A stretch of DNA of 64,000 bases from Salimicrobium humidisoli (lineage in GTDB: Bacteria; Bacillota; Bacilli; Bacillales; Halobacillaceae): the NCBI RefSeq assembly GCF_002295105.1, contig NZ_NSGH01000001.1, positions 62,001-126,000 on the forward strand, given 5' to 3'. The notes beneath the pieces are model-generated. The model saw only the letters and a list, made by a program, of their open reading frames with translations. It ran no database searches and was not told the origin of the DNA. Made by a program: the position numbers and the translations under genes. Every line of letters begins with the position of its first letter. Position 1 is the stretch's first letter. Of this stretch, positions 1 to 9,525 are shown one piece after another.

Positions 1-2639
1 ATACGGAAATTATGAGTGTACCGGAATTCAATGACCTGGTCGAAGAGGTAGGAGAATTGGATGATTACGAAGACGAAGGTCAACGGATCATCGAAGCCTA
101 CCAGTTGAGGGAAGACAGAGGTTCCCTCGCCCAATGGTCGGAACGTATGGAGACGATTCTTTCCTTTCGGACACTGATACAAAAAGATTCTTCCCGTATG
201 ATCGTTAATGATCTGAAAGCAGGAGGCTCCAGAGAAGCACGCTGGCGTAACCTGTATGAAGAGCAAAAGGCAGGGATAACCAGACTGTTCGAACTGTATA
301 ATGACCTGGTTTCTGAAAACGTTAACCTCCCTGACAAAAATCTGAAAGAAATCGAAGAGGATGTACGTACGGCGAAAGAACCTTTAGAACAGGGAAAGAA
401 ACCATCCTTCCTTTTCTTTCTGTTCAAAGGAAAAAATACGAAGTATCTATTTGAAGAAGAAGTGTTGAACGGGAAACCGCTTGAAACGTTGGAGGATCTT
501 CAGGTTATAGAACGTCACCTGGAGTATGCGAAACTGAAAGAAGAAACAGCCCGCGTACTGAACGGGAACCTGCAGGAAGTAGGAGCTACAGAAGTAAATC
601 AGGATAATTCCAGATTTCCTCATGAAGCGGAAGAAGCGTTAGAAACTATCCGGCAGGTGATAGAATATGTTGATGAAATCAAACAGGTCGAGCAGCAACT
701 GCCTGGGGAAACAGATTTCTACGACTTTGCGCATGTAGAAGAATTCCGTAAAGAACTGGACATAGCGGATAAGTATGTCGCTTTGAATCATTGGAGAATT
801 CGTCAGAAAGAGGAAACGGCTAAGCTGAAAGAGATATCAAACGAAACGGATATCCATCCGATTATCCATAAGTTCATTAGTGCGATGGAAACAGGAGATA
901 ATCAGAAATGGGAGAGTGCAGTAGAACAGTTACTTCACTTCGGGGAACGCAAGAAACTGGTGGTGGAATTTTACAAACACCTTCAAAAATTAAAGCAGTC
1001 GCTGCCGGCCACTGCCGCTTTCCTAGAATCGAAAGTCGGCGAAGAACAGGAGTTGCCGGAAGATTATAAAGAAGCCCTCGAAAATCAGAAGCTGCAAACG
1101 TGGCTGGATGAAACGAAAGACGTAAATGTGGCTCGTCTGAAAGATAGACTCGAAGAACAGCATAAAGAGCAGAAGCGTTTAATCCGTGAAGTGGTCACGG
1201 ACTCCACATGGAAATCGCAAATGGAACGGATTACGGATGAAGAGAAACGCGCGCTTTCTTCCTGGAAAACTTACATCAAACGGTACGGGAAAGGGACCGG
1301 AAAATCAGCCCAGAGAAACCTGAAGGGAGCCCGTAATTCCATGAAGACGGCTCAGGGGGCTATCCCGGTCTGGATTATGCCGGTCAACCAGGTGCTTGAG
1401 AACTTCCCGGTCACGAACGATAAATTCGATGTCGTTATTTTCGATGAAAGCAGTCAGTGCGACCTGTTCTCTACAAATGTGCTGATGCGCGGAGAGAAAA
1501 TGATTGTAGTCGGAGATGAAGAACAGATCAGCCCGCAGGCTATAGGAACGAGGGATGAAGACGTACAGGAACTCGTACGTCGGTATCTTTACGATATTCC
1601 GAACGCCAATCTCTTCGACGGGAATATCTCTTTGTATGAAATGGCCGAGCAGACTTTTCCGAAAGAAGGAAAACTGATGCTGCGGGAACACTTCCGCTGC
1701 GTCCCGGAGATTATCCAATTTTCAAATGACTTGAGTTATGGAGGAGAAATGATTCCGCTGCGTCTTCCTGTAGAGGAGGAGAAGCTGGAGCCGCCTGTAC
1801 TCGCACGAAAAGTCGAAGACGGGTATAACGATGCCAAAGAAAAGGATATTAATGAGCCGGAAGCGGATAAAATCGCAGCAGATATGCAGGAAATGGTGAG
1901 TGACCCTGCGTACGAAGGTCAGACGTTCGGAGTTATTACTTTACAGGGACAAAAGCAGGCTCAATTACTGGAGACAAAACTTCGTGAGGCTATCGGTGAT
2001 GAAGAGTTTGTAGAGCGGAAAGTGATATGTGGGGATGCTTACACACTACAGGGGGATGAACGGGACGTTGTGTTCATGTCAATGGTCGTCGCACCGGAAA
2101 GACGGTTCCGTTCCCTGACAAAAAATAGTGAAAAACAGAGGATTAACGTAGCTGCAAGCCGTGCCAAGAATCAGATGCGCTTGTACCACTCTGTAGACAC
2201 TAATGACCTGAAGCCTGATGACTTCCGGTATAAGCTGCTCAGCTACTGCAAGAATCCGTCGCGGGTCGCTGATGAACTGAAGAACCTCGAGGAATATTGT
2301 GATTCTCCGTTCGAAGTAGATGTCATGCGCGCCATTCTTGCCAAAGGATACAAGGTGACTCCGCAAGTGAAAGTGGGTCGGTATCGCATCGACCTTGTCG
2401 TCGAAGGAATGAGAAATCGCCTTGCAGTAGAATGCGACGGGGAAAGATGGCATGGACCGGAAAAGTTCGAAGAAGATATGGTCCGTCAGGAGTCCCTCGA
2501 AAGAGCCGGCTGGAAGTTCTGGCGTCTCCGGGGTCGTGACTTCTATCTGAATAAAAAAGAATCGTTGGAGAGTTTATGGCAAAAGCTTGAAGAGATGGGG
2601 ATTGAACCGCAGCATTATGAGGAGAAACAAAAGCTTTAG
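1..2639 (+). CDS. SF1 helicase with C-terminal Vsr-like nuclease domain, 5'-partial
   Basis: The frame is open to the left edge and no ribosome binding site precedes the first ATG at 12, so the gene very probably starts outside the window. Numbered from that ATG, SF1 motifs are a DEAD-type Walker B (VVIFDESSQ, about 474), VVGDEEQISP (about 498), LREHFR (about 556), a GDERDVVF segment (about 680) and NVAASRAKNQ (about 711, motif VI). No Walker A loop is visible, which fits loss of the N-terminal part. Residues 767-850 resemble the Vsr/DUF559 endonuclease fold, with RYRIDLVV followed by AVECDG as likely acidic active-site residues. Helicases of this kind with a terminal Vsr domain are common in defence islands, and the next genes are restriction systems. 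The catalytic residues are inferred by pattern only. Confidence 0.8.
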   Translation, partial: TEIMSVPEFNDLVEEVGELDDYEDEGQRIIEAYQLREDRGSLAQWSERMETILSFRTLIQKDSSRMIVNDLKAGGSREARWRNLYEEQKAGITRLFELYNDLVSENVNLPDKNLKEIEEDVRTAKEPLEQGKKPSFLFFLFKGKNTKYLFEEEVLNGKPLETLEDLQVIERHLEYAKLKEETARVLNGNLQEVGATEVNQDNSRFPHEAEEALETIRQVIEYVDEIKQVEQQLPGETDFYDFAHVEEFRKELDIADKYVALNHWRIRQKEETAKLKEISNETDIHPIIHKFISAMETGDNQKWESAVEQLLHFGERKKLVVEFYKHLQKLKQSLPATAAFLESKVGEEQELPEDYKEALENQKLQTWLDETKDVNVARLKDRLEEQHKEQKRLIREVVTDSTWKSQMERITDEEKRALSSWKTYIKRYGKGTGKSAQRNLKGARNSMKTAQGAIPVWIMPVNQVLENFPVTNDKFDVVIFDESSQCDLFSTNVLMRGEKMIVVGDEEQISPQAIGTRDEDVQELVRRYLYDIPNANLFDGNISLYEMAEQTFPKEGKLMLREHFRCVPEIIQFSNDLSYGGEMIPLRLPVEEEKLEPPVLARKVEDGYNDAKEKDINEPEADKIAADMQEMVSDPAYEGQTFGVITLQGQKQAQLLETKLREAIGDEEFVERKVICGDAYTLQGDERDVVFMSMVVAPERRFRSLTKNSEKQRINVAASRAKNQMRLYHSVDTNDLKPDDFRYKLLSYCKNPSRVADELKNLEEYCDSPFEVDVMRAILAKGYKVTPQVKVGRYRIDLVVEGMRNRLAVECDGERWHGPEKFEEDMVRQESLERAGWKFWRLRGRDFYLNKKESLESLWQKLEEMGIEPQHYEEKQKL

Positions 2640-2670
2640 TTTCTGAACAATATCTGTAAAACGAATGAGA

Positions 2671-2708
2671 AGAAGGTAACCTTTGATTACATAAGGGTTG
2701 CCTTCTTT
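2671..2708 (+). terminator. Rho-independent terminator after the helicase gene
   Basis: An 11-bp stem pairs 2671-2681 with 2696-2706 (one G-U pair) around a 14-nt loop and runs into a short T stretch. The stem is convincing and the T tract weak. The rest of the 2640-2956 gap holds only the promoter region of hsdM. Confidence 0.55.
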
Positions 2709-2908
2709 AAGTTGAGGAGGAAAGTGGGACGTATTTTGTATCTTTTGCGAAGACAGGAAAGAGGTGTGCTTCTCCTTTCCTTCCACTAAAAAGTAGGGAC
2801 ACTGAAAAAAACTTGCACAAGTAAAGCAGCAGAGCCTAGCTAACCTTTTAGGAACGTTACTTTCGAATCCGGTACTTATGGATTAAAATGGTAGTATGAA
2901 GGTTTCTT

Positions 2909-2917
2909 TGATACAAT
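2909..2917 (+). promoter_or_regulatory. Extended -10 promoter candidate for hsdMSR
   Basis: TGATACAAT is an extended -10 element (TG, one base, TACAAT) 39 bases before the hsdM start. No good -35 hexamer is seen 17-18 bases upstream, as is common for extended -10 promoters. Start-site position is inferred. Confidence 0.4.
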
Positions 2918-2956
2918 TTTAACTAAGACTAATGATACAAATGGAGGCAGACAACA

Positions 2957-4441
2957 ATGAGCAAACTGACATTACCGCAATTAGAAGCCCACTTGTGGGA
3001 ATCAGCAAATATACTACGGGGGAGCATCGACTCCTCTGATTACAAGAACTACATATTCGGATTACTATTCTTGAAACGTCTGAATGACGTATTCGTGGAG
3101 ACGGCGCAAACGATCGAAAAAGAAGAAGGGGACGAGTACGGCTGGTACGATCCGGATGAACACCAGTTTTTCGTGCCGGAGCGGGCGCGCTGGTCCTACG
3201 TACAGACGCAGACGCAGGACATCGGTAACACGATTAATAAAGCTTTTGAAGCACTGGAAGAAGAAAATAAGTCTCTTCGAGGCGTCCTTGCCAGTATCGA
3301 TTTTAATGATAAAGAGAAGTTGCCGGACAGCTTACTGCTTCAGTTAGTGAAGCATTTCTCCTCCATCGATTTATCCAACAGTAATCTGTCAGAGCCGGAT
3401 ATGCTTGGACGTGCTTACGAGTACTTAATTAAGCAGTTCGCGGACGACGCCGGGAAAAAAGGCGGGGAGTTTTATACGCCGACGAAAGTCGTAGAACTTA
3501 TTGTGAAGCTTATTAAGCCTGAGGAGGGGATGCGCATATGTGACCCTACCGTCGGTTCGGGCGGTATGCTTATCCAGTCCGTCGATTACATCAAAGCAAG
3601 TGGCGGGGACCCGCGGAACCTTTCGTTGCATGGTCAGGAACGGAACCTGAACACGTGGGCGATTTGTGAAATGAACCTCCTTTTACACGGACTGAGTGAT
3701 CATCACATCGTTCGTGGAGATACGATTCGTGAACCTAAGCTGACAGGAGAGGGGAAAGAGCTTCTGCTTTATGATCGTGTCATTGCCAACCCTCCGTTCT
3801 CCTTGAAAAACTGGGGCCGGGAAGAAGCGGAAAGTGATGAATACGGACGTTTCCGTTATGGTCTTCCTCCGAAGAACGCAGGAGACTTTGCCTTTGTTCA
3901 ACACATGGTTTCTACACTGAATCATGAAGGAAAAGCAGGGGTTGTCATGCCACACGGCGTGCTGTTCCGCGGAGGAGCCGAGGGTAAGATTCGTGAAGGT
4001 CTTTTGAAAGATGATCTGGTTGAAGCGATTATTGGTCTCCCTTCCAATCTTTTCTACGGTACGGGCATTCCTGCTTCTATTCTTATTTTGAATCGTAATA
4101 AAAAAGAAGAACAAAAAGGTAAAGTCTTTATCTTAGACGGGTCGAAAGGCTATCAAGAAGGAAAGAACCAGAACCATCTTCGGGAGAAAGATATTACGCA
4201 AATCATAGAGGCTTATGATGCGTGGAGCGATGAGGAGAAGTATTGCCGTGTAGTAGACATTGATGAAATTAAAGAAAATGAATACAACCTCAATATTGCG
4301 CGTTATATTGATACAACGGAAGAAGAAGAACAGGTGGATGTCCAGAAAGCTTTAACTGATCTAAACAGCTTAGAGAATGAACGTCAAGGGATAGAACAAC
4401 GGATGTATGGATATTTAAAGGAGTTGGGCTTCCATGAATGA
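2957..4441 (+). CDS. hsdM: Type I restriction-modification DNA methyltransferase subunit HsdM
   Basis: This is the N6-adenine methyltransferase subunit of a type I restriction-modification complex (M2S1, or R2M2S1 with HsdR). The 494 residues begin with the helical HsdM_N region. The SAM-binding motif I is [10 protein letters not shown] near residue 195 and the catalytic motif IV is NPPF near 277, both intact. A GGAGG sequence sits 10 bases before the ATG. The hsdS start lies inside the 3' end with an 8-bp overlap, so the two subunits are translationally coupled. Length is normal for the family and no damage is seen. Confidence 0.96.
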   Translation: MSKLTLPQLEAHLWESANILRGSIDSSDYKNYIFGLLFLKRLNDVFVETAQTIEKEEGDEYGWYDPDEHQFFVPERARWSYVQTQTQDIGNTINKAFEALEEENKSLRGVLASIDFNDKEKLPDSLLLQLVKHFSSIDLSNSNLSEPDMLGRAYEYLIKQFADDAGKKGGEFYTPTKVVELIVKLIKPEEGMRICDPTVGSGGMLIQSVDYIKASGGDPRNLSLHGQERNLNTWAICEMNLLLHGLSDHHIVRGDTIREPKLTGEGKELLLYDRVIANPPFSLKNWGREEAESDEYGRFRYGLPPKNAGDFAFVQHMVSTLNHEGKAGVVMPHGVLFRGGAEGKIREGLLKDDLVEAIIGLPSNLFYGTGIPASILILNRNKKEEQKGKVFILDGSKGYQEGKNQNHLREKDITQIIEAYDAWSDEEKYCRVVDIDEIKENEYNLNIARYIDTTEEEEQVDVQKALTDLNSLENERQGIEQRMYGYLKELGFHE

Positions 4442-5651
4442 ACAGCAAGGTTGGGTAAGTGTATTACTTAAAGGCAACATAAATATTTTAACTGGTTATT
4501 CATTTAGTTCGAAACATTTTAATGAAACAGAAGGGGTTCCCTTAATACGAATAAGAGACTTATTAACACATACTCCAATTACGAGGTATTTGGGAAATTA
4601 TGATAGTAAATATTTAGTAGAAAAAAGAGATATTTTAATTGGGATGGATGGAGAGTTCAACATTGTAAGATGGAAAGGACCTAAATCACTTTTGAACCAA
4701 CGTGTGGCCAAGATCACATCAAACAATGATGAGCTTATATGCGAGGGTTATCTTTTCTATAAATTAATAAAAGAATTGAAAACCATAGAAGCTTTAACTC
4801 CAGCAACCACAGTAAAACATCTAGCTAAAAAGGATATTGAACAACTTAATTTAATGCTTCCTCCTTTAAATGAACAAAAAAAAATCGCAGCAATCCTTTC
4901 CTCCGTCGATGAAGCGATCGAGAAAACGGAGCAAATCATCACGCAGACCGAGAAAGTGAAAAAAGGGTTGATGCAACAGCTGTTGACTAAAGGGATTGGT
5001 CATACGAAATTCAAAAATACGGCTATTGGAGAAATTCCTGAAGAGTGGGAAACGAAAAACCTAAAAGAAATTTTAATTAAAATCGTTGGAGGGGGTACCC
5101 CCTCTAGAAAAAAAGTAGAGTTTTTTAACGGGAGCATCCCGTGGGCTACTGTAAAAGATTTAAATAAATTCGAAATTAAGGATACTATTGAGTACATTTC
5201 AACTGAAGGATTGAATAATAGTGCTGCAAACTTAATACCAGCTAATTCAGTTATAGTATCCACTAGAATGGCTGTTGGGAGAGCGTTCAAAAACAAAGTC
5301 GATATGGCGATAAATCAAGATCTAAAAGCTTTAATAGTTGATAGCAATTTTATTATTTCAGACTTTTTATTATGGTACTATACTCATAAATCATCAGACA
5401 TTAAGCGTTTGGGGACTGGTACTACTGTAAAAGGGATACGTCTTGAAGATTTGAGAGAACTTATAGTTCTCCTGCCTCCAATAGAAGAACAGAAGAAGAT
5501 TGTGGAAGTATTAAGTTTGTTCAATGATAAAGTATTCATTGAAAATCAAAAACTAGATAAATTAAAAAGTCTTAAAAAAGGGCTTATGCAACAACTTCTC
5601 ACAGGAAGGGCCCGTGTACCTGTGGATGAAGATGAGGTGGTGGAGACATGA
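4434..5651 (+). CDS. hsdS: Type I restriction-modification specificity subunit HsdS
   Basis: HsdS chooses the bipartite DNA target for both methylation and cleavage. The 405 residues show the classic duplicated plan: TRD1 (about 1-140), a conserved helix ([14 protein letters not shown] to [10 protein letters not shown], about 143-187), TRD2 (about 195-340) and a second helix that repeats the motif ([10 protein letters not shown] to GLMQQLLTG). The TRDs are clearly more AT-rich than hsdM and hsdR, as expected for segments exchanged by recombination. AAGGAG lies 9 bases before the ATG inside hsdM, and the gene overlaps hsdR by 4 bases (ATGA). The target sequence cannot be read from the protein. 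Confidence 0.95.
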   Translation: MNEQQGWVSVLLKGNINILTGYSFSSKHFNETEGVPLIRIRDLLTHTPITRYLGNYDSKYLVEKRDILIGMDGEFNIVRWKGPKSLLNQRVAKITSNNDELICEGYLFYKLIKELKTIEALTPATTVKHLAKKDIEQLNLMLPPLNEQKKIAAILSSVDEAIEKTEQIITQTEKVKKGLMQQLLTKGIGHTKFKNTAIGEIPEEWETKNLKEILIKIVGGGTPSRKKVEFFNGSIPWATVKDLNKFEIKDTIEYISTEGLNNSAANLIPANSVIVSTRMAVGRAFKNKVDMAINQDLKALIVDSNFIISDFLLWYYTHKSSDIKRLGTGTTVKGIRLEDLRELIVLLPPIEEQKKIVEVLSLFNDKVFIENQKLDKLKSLKKGLMQQLLTGRARVPVDEDEVVET

Positions 5652-8590
5652 GTATCACCCGCGACTGGAACGAGAAGAAACTCGTCGAAGAGCGTGCGAT
5701 TGATCACTTGAAAAAGCTTGGGTACACTCACGTCCCCGGTGCCCAGCTGGACCAGGAGCGAGAGACGAAAAGTGACGTAGTCCTCAAAAAGCGGGTGACG
5801 GAAGCGATTTACCGGTTGAATCCCTGGATCAATGAGAACAATTTGAACCAGGTGGTACGTTCGCTGACTCATATGGAAACAACCAGTCTGATGGAAGGGA
5901 ACGAATCCTTTCATACGAAGCTGTTAAACAGGGTGTCCGTGCAACAGGATCTCGGTAAAGGACGTAAAAATCAGACTGTGCAACTGATTGATTTCGATAA
6001 TCCGGGCAACAATGAATTTCTTGTGGTTGATCAGCTTTTTATTGCTCAAGGTAAAAATTGGCCGGACGTTTTAATTTTCGTTAACGGGCTGCCGTTAGTC
6101 GTTATTGAATGTAAGAGCCCCACCCTTGCTCCTGACGAACAGATGGCTCAAGGGGTGAAACAACTGAAGCGATACCAGAGAGAAAGCGAGCCGCTGTTTT
6201 ACTACAATCAGTTCATGATCGCCACCAGTAATGACCGGGCCAGGATCGGAACGATTGGAGCGAACCTTCAGCATTACCGGGAGTGGAAGGATCCTTATCC
6301 GTACAAGCTTCAGGATATCGGCACGAACCCTTCTTCTCAGGATTTACTTCTGACGGGAACGCTTGAGAAAGAACAGTTGTTCGATCTGATTCAGAACTTC
6401 ATCGTTTACGAGCCGGAAGAAGGACGGGTCATCAAAAAGATGGCTCACTACCAGCAGTATCGCGCCGTCAATCGAGCTGTGACACGTATCCTGAACGGAG
6501 AGAAGCCGAAAGATAGAGGTGGGGTTGTATGGGCGACGCAGGGGTCAGGGAAATCATTGGCGATGATTTTTCTCGCTACGAAATTAAGAAGGATGAAAGA
6601 GATGGAGAACCCGACCATTGTGGTCGTCACGGATCGTCAGGACCTCGACCGTCAAATCTCTGAAACGTTCCGTCGCTGCGGTTTTCCGAATCCGGAACAG
6701 GCGGGCTCTGTCGTCAATCTTCGGGAACTTCTGAGCCAAGGACCCGGCGCAACCATTATGACGCTCGTGCAGAAGTTTCAGGAAGCAGACGACGAGGATA
6801 AGTTTCCGGAACTCACCCGTTCGGAGAATGTCGTCGTCATGGTCGACGAGAGCCACCGCAGTCAGTACAGTGAAATGGCACTGAATATGCGTTTGGCGAT
6901 GCCGAATGCCACATACATTGGTTTCACAGGCACCCCGATCGATAAAAAAGATAAGAGTACGCGACGTACGTTCGGAGACTACATCGACAAATATACGATT
7001 GAACAGGCGGTCGATGACGGAGCGACGGTCCCGATCTTTTACGAATCGCGTATGGTGGACCTTCACGTCCAGGGGGAAACGGTGGACCAGCTGTTTGACC
7101 GATTTTTCCGGGAGTACTCTCAGGAAGACCGGGAGCGTATCAAGAAGAAATACGCCACGGAAGAAGCGATTACAGCCTCACCGAAACGGATTCGCAGCAT
7201 CGTTCTCGATATCATTGATCATTACGAAAAGCACATTCAACCGAACGGTTTCAAAGCCCAGGTCGTTGCGGTCTCCCGGGAAGCAGCAGTGCAGTACAAA
7301 AAGGTAATGGACGAACTCAGTGACTATGAATCGAGAGTCATTATTTCGGGCGGCCACAACGACGATGAAGAAATGAAGCAGTACCACTTATCTAAACAGG
7401 AAGAGAAAGACGTCATTCAACGGTTCAAAAAGCCGATGGAGGAAGAGAATCTCAGCTTTCTGATTGTATGTGATAAGCTGCTTACCGGTTTTGACGCTCC
7501 GATTGAACAGGTTATGTATTTGGACAAGCCGCTGAAAGAACATAACCTTCTTCAGGCAATCGCCCGGACGAACCGTACGTATGATAAGAAGACGTATGGG
7601 TTGATCGTAGACTACTACGGCGTCTCCCGCTTCCTGGAAGAAGCGCTCGGTATTTTTCACGAAGAGGATATTAAGGGGGCGTTGAACAACGTCGAAGCGG
7701 AAGTCCCGAGATTGGAGTCCAGGCACCGGAAAGCGATGCGTTTCTTCGATTATCAGAATAAGGATGACCTCGAAGGATGTCTCGCCGTACTGGAACCGGA
7801 AGATATCCGTAACGAGTTCGATACTGCGTTCAAACAGTTTTCAGAAAGCATGGACATGGTAATGCCGAACCCGATTGCGAAACCTTATTTGGCAGATCTT
7901 CAGTGGCTCGGAAAGATCCGTAAGCTCGCCAAGTCCCGCTACCACGTGGAAGAGGGCATGGACATCTCCGACTGTGGGGAAAAGGTGCGGCAGCTGATCG
8001 AAGAGCATGTATACGCGTCGACCCCTAATATTTTATTCGAGCCCGTCAATATTCTGTCCAACCGTTTCGACGAGAAGCTCGATGAAATCAAAACTCCGGA
8101 AGCGAAGGCAGCAGAGATGGAACATGCTATCAAGCATGAAATCCGTATCAAACTGGAAGAGAACCCTGTACTGTATACATCGCTGAAAGAGCGACTCGAA
8201 GAATTGATTGAAAAGCGGAAAGAACGACAAATGTCTATTGAAGAACTGTTAGAAGAATATAAAGAGATGCGGGAAGAAATGATGAGTCATGCGGAGGAAA
8301 GCAAAGAACACGGTTTTGAGCCGAAGCAATACCCGTTCTTTCAGCTGTTGGAGCAGGAACTTCCGGAGCACGAAGAAGAGAACGTGAAAGAACTGACGCA
8401 CGTGATTACAGATATTGTTCAGGACTTTGCGGTCATCGACTGGACCGAAAAGGATGACGTGAAGCGGGAGATGCGTAAGAAAATCAAACGTCAATTACGA
8501 GCAAGTAATTGTCCAAATGCTCAAGTGGAGAACGTGGCGCGCCAGTTAATGAATCTGGCGGAAGTTCACTACGCACACATCTCTTACTAA
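5648..8590 (+). CDS. hsdR: Type I restriction endonuclease subunit HsdR
   Basis: This is the motor and nuclease subunit that translocates DNA and cuts when unmethylated sites are met. The N-terminal PD-(D/E)XK nuclease shows PDVLIF then VIECKSP (about 139-157). The SF2 motor has Walker A ATQGSGKS (about 296), Walker B VDESH (about 398) and motif III FTGTP (about 427). A long acidic helical C-terminus (about 800-980) fits the region that binds HsdM and HsdS. The 980 residues are a normal length. The gene is the last of the hsdMSR operon and starts through a 4-bp overlap with hsdS. It ends just before a strong bidirectional terminator. Confidence 0.96.
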   Translation: MSITRDWNEKKLVEERAIDHLKKLGYTHVPGAQLDQERETKSDVVLKKRVTEAIYRLNPWINENNLNQVVRSLTHMETTSLMEGNESFHTKLLNRVSVQQDLGKGRKNQTVQLIDFDNPGNNEFLVVDQLFIAQGKNWPDVLIFVNGLPLVVIECKSPTLAPDEQMAQGVKQLKRYQRESEPLFYYNQFMIATSNDRARIGTIGANLQHYREWKDPYPYKLQDIGTNPSSQDLLLTGTLEKEQLFDLIQNFIVYEPEEGRVIKKMAHYQQYRAVNRAVTRILNGEKPKDRGGVVWATQGSGKSLAMIFLATKLRRMKEMENPTIVVVTDRQDLDRQISETFRRCGFPNPEQAGSVVNLRELLSQGPGATIMTLVQKFQEADDEDKFPELTRSENVVVMVDESHRSQYSEMALNMRLAMPNATYIGFTGTPIDKKDKSTRRTFGDYIDKYTIEQAVDDGATVPIFYESRMVDLHVQGETVDQLFDRFFREYSQEDRERIKKKYATEEAITASPKRIRSIVLDIIDHYEKHIQPNGFKAQVVAVSREAAVQYKKVMDELSDYESRVIISGGHNDDEEMKQYHLSKQEEKDVIQRFKKPMEEENLSFLIVCDKLLTGFDAPIEQVMYLDKPLKEHNLLQAIARTNRTYDKKTYGLIVDYYGVSRFLEEALGIFHEEDIKGALNNVEAEVPRLESRHRKAMRFFDYQNKDDLEGCLAVLEPEDIRNEFDTAFKQFSESMDMVMPNPIAKPYLADLQWLGKIRKLAKSRYHVEEGMDISDCGEKVRQLIEEHVYASTPNILFEPVNILSNRFDEKLDEIKTPEAKAAEMEHAIKHEIRIKLEENPVLYTSLKERLEELIEKRKERQMSIEELLEEYKEMREEMMSHAEESKEHGFEPKQYPFFQLLEQELPEHEEENVKELTHVITDIVQDFAVIDWTEKDDVKREMRKKIKRQLRASNCPNAQVENVARQLMNLAEVHYAHISY

Positions 8591-8594
8591 GACA

Positions 8595-8624
8595 AAAAGC
8601 ATGATCCTGAGCGATCATGCTTTT
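8595..8624. terminator. Bidirectional terminator between hsdR and the metallopeptidase gene
   Basis: A perfect 12-bp inverted repeat (8595-8606 with 8613-8624) closes a 6-nt loop and is flanked by A on one side and T on the other. It serves the two convergent genes. Confidence 0.8.
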
Positions 8625-8627
8625 GGT

Positions 8628-9365
8628 TTATCCAATGCAATGTAATTCGATGCCGTGGATACGAAGCCATTCTTTTTGTGCTTCATAATCAGGAAGGACG
8701 GAGCGGATAAGGTTCCAAAACTTGTCACTATGTTCCGGTACAGCAAGATGTGCGAGCTCATGAACGATAATATAGTCGATAACGTGGACCGGGGCGAGGA
8801 GGATACGCCAGTTCAAGTAGATATTCCCCTCCGGCGTACACGTTCCCCAACGTTTCTGCTGGTTTCGTAGTGAAACGGAGCGAGGACTGACTCCCAAGTA
8901 CTGCTGGTACCGCTGAACCCTTTCTTTTATTTTGAGGAAGCCGTGAGCTTTGTACCAGTCGATGAGTTTCTGTTCGAGACTTCGCTGCACATCTTCCTGG
9001 GACCAGTTTCTGGGGACGACAGCCAGGAATTTACCCTGATGGAACTTGAAGGACGCAGAAGGGACAGCTTCTTTATATACTTTCAGTTTATAATTTCTTC
9101 CGAGATAAGGGAGTTTTTCTCCGCTGACGAATTCTTTGGGAGCAGCCGGCTCTTTCACTTCCCCCAGTTCCTTTATTTTCGATAAAATCCAGGGAGCTTT
9201 TTGCTGAACGAGATCCTGAATCTTCTCTTCCGCCAGGGAAGGAGGAGCGTAGACAACGACCCCGTTCACTAAATCTACGGCTATCTTCATGTTCTTCCTT
9301 TCATGAGAGTAAATGAAGTACTCAATAGTGGTCGTGCCATATCGCAAGGTGGGCATAGTCATCAC
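8628..9365 (-). CDS. YgjP/DUF45-type zinc metallopeptidase
   Basis: The 245-residue protein belongs to the YgjP-like (DUF45, M48-type) family of predicted zinc metallopeptidases. Its C-terminal HELAHLAVPEHSDKFW segment (about 202-217) supplies the HExxH zinc motif and a third histidine nearby. There is no signal peptide or membrane segment, so the protein should be cytosolic. The gene converges on hsdR. Members of this family are frequently found beside type I restriction operons, and turnover of HsdR-like subunits has been suggested, but that role is only inferred here. The start could also be the ATG two or three codons in. Confidence 0.85.
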   Translation of the reverse strand: MMTMPTLRYGTTTIEYFIYSHERKNMKIAVDLVNGVVVYAPPSLAEEKIQDLVQQKAPWILSKIKELGEVKEPAAPKEFVSGEKLPYLGRNYKLKVYKEAVPSASFKFHQGKFLAVVPRNWSQEDVQRSLEQKLIDWYKAHGFLKIKERVQRYQQYLGVSPRSVSLRNQQKRWGTCTPEGNIYLNWRILLAPVHVIDYIIVHELAHLAVPEHSDKFWNLIRSVLPDYEAQKEWLRIHGIELHCIG

Positions 9366-9525
9366 GTTCTTTCTTAGTCATTAATCTTCTTTCATCATAG
9401 CAGTTGTCCGTCAGAAAATAAATTCTTATAGCTCTGGTGCATCCGGCGTCAGGTTTTATGATAAAAACGTAACTTTCTTTATTGTGAACGAGGGTTGATA
9501 ATACTTTTCAAAGAGGAGAATAATT

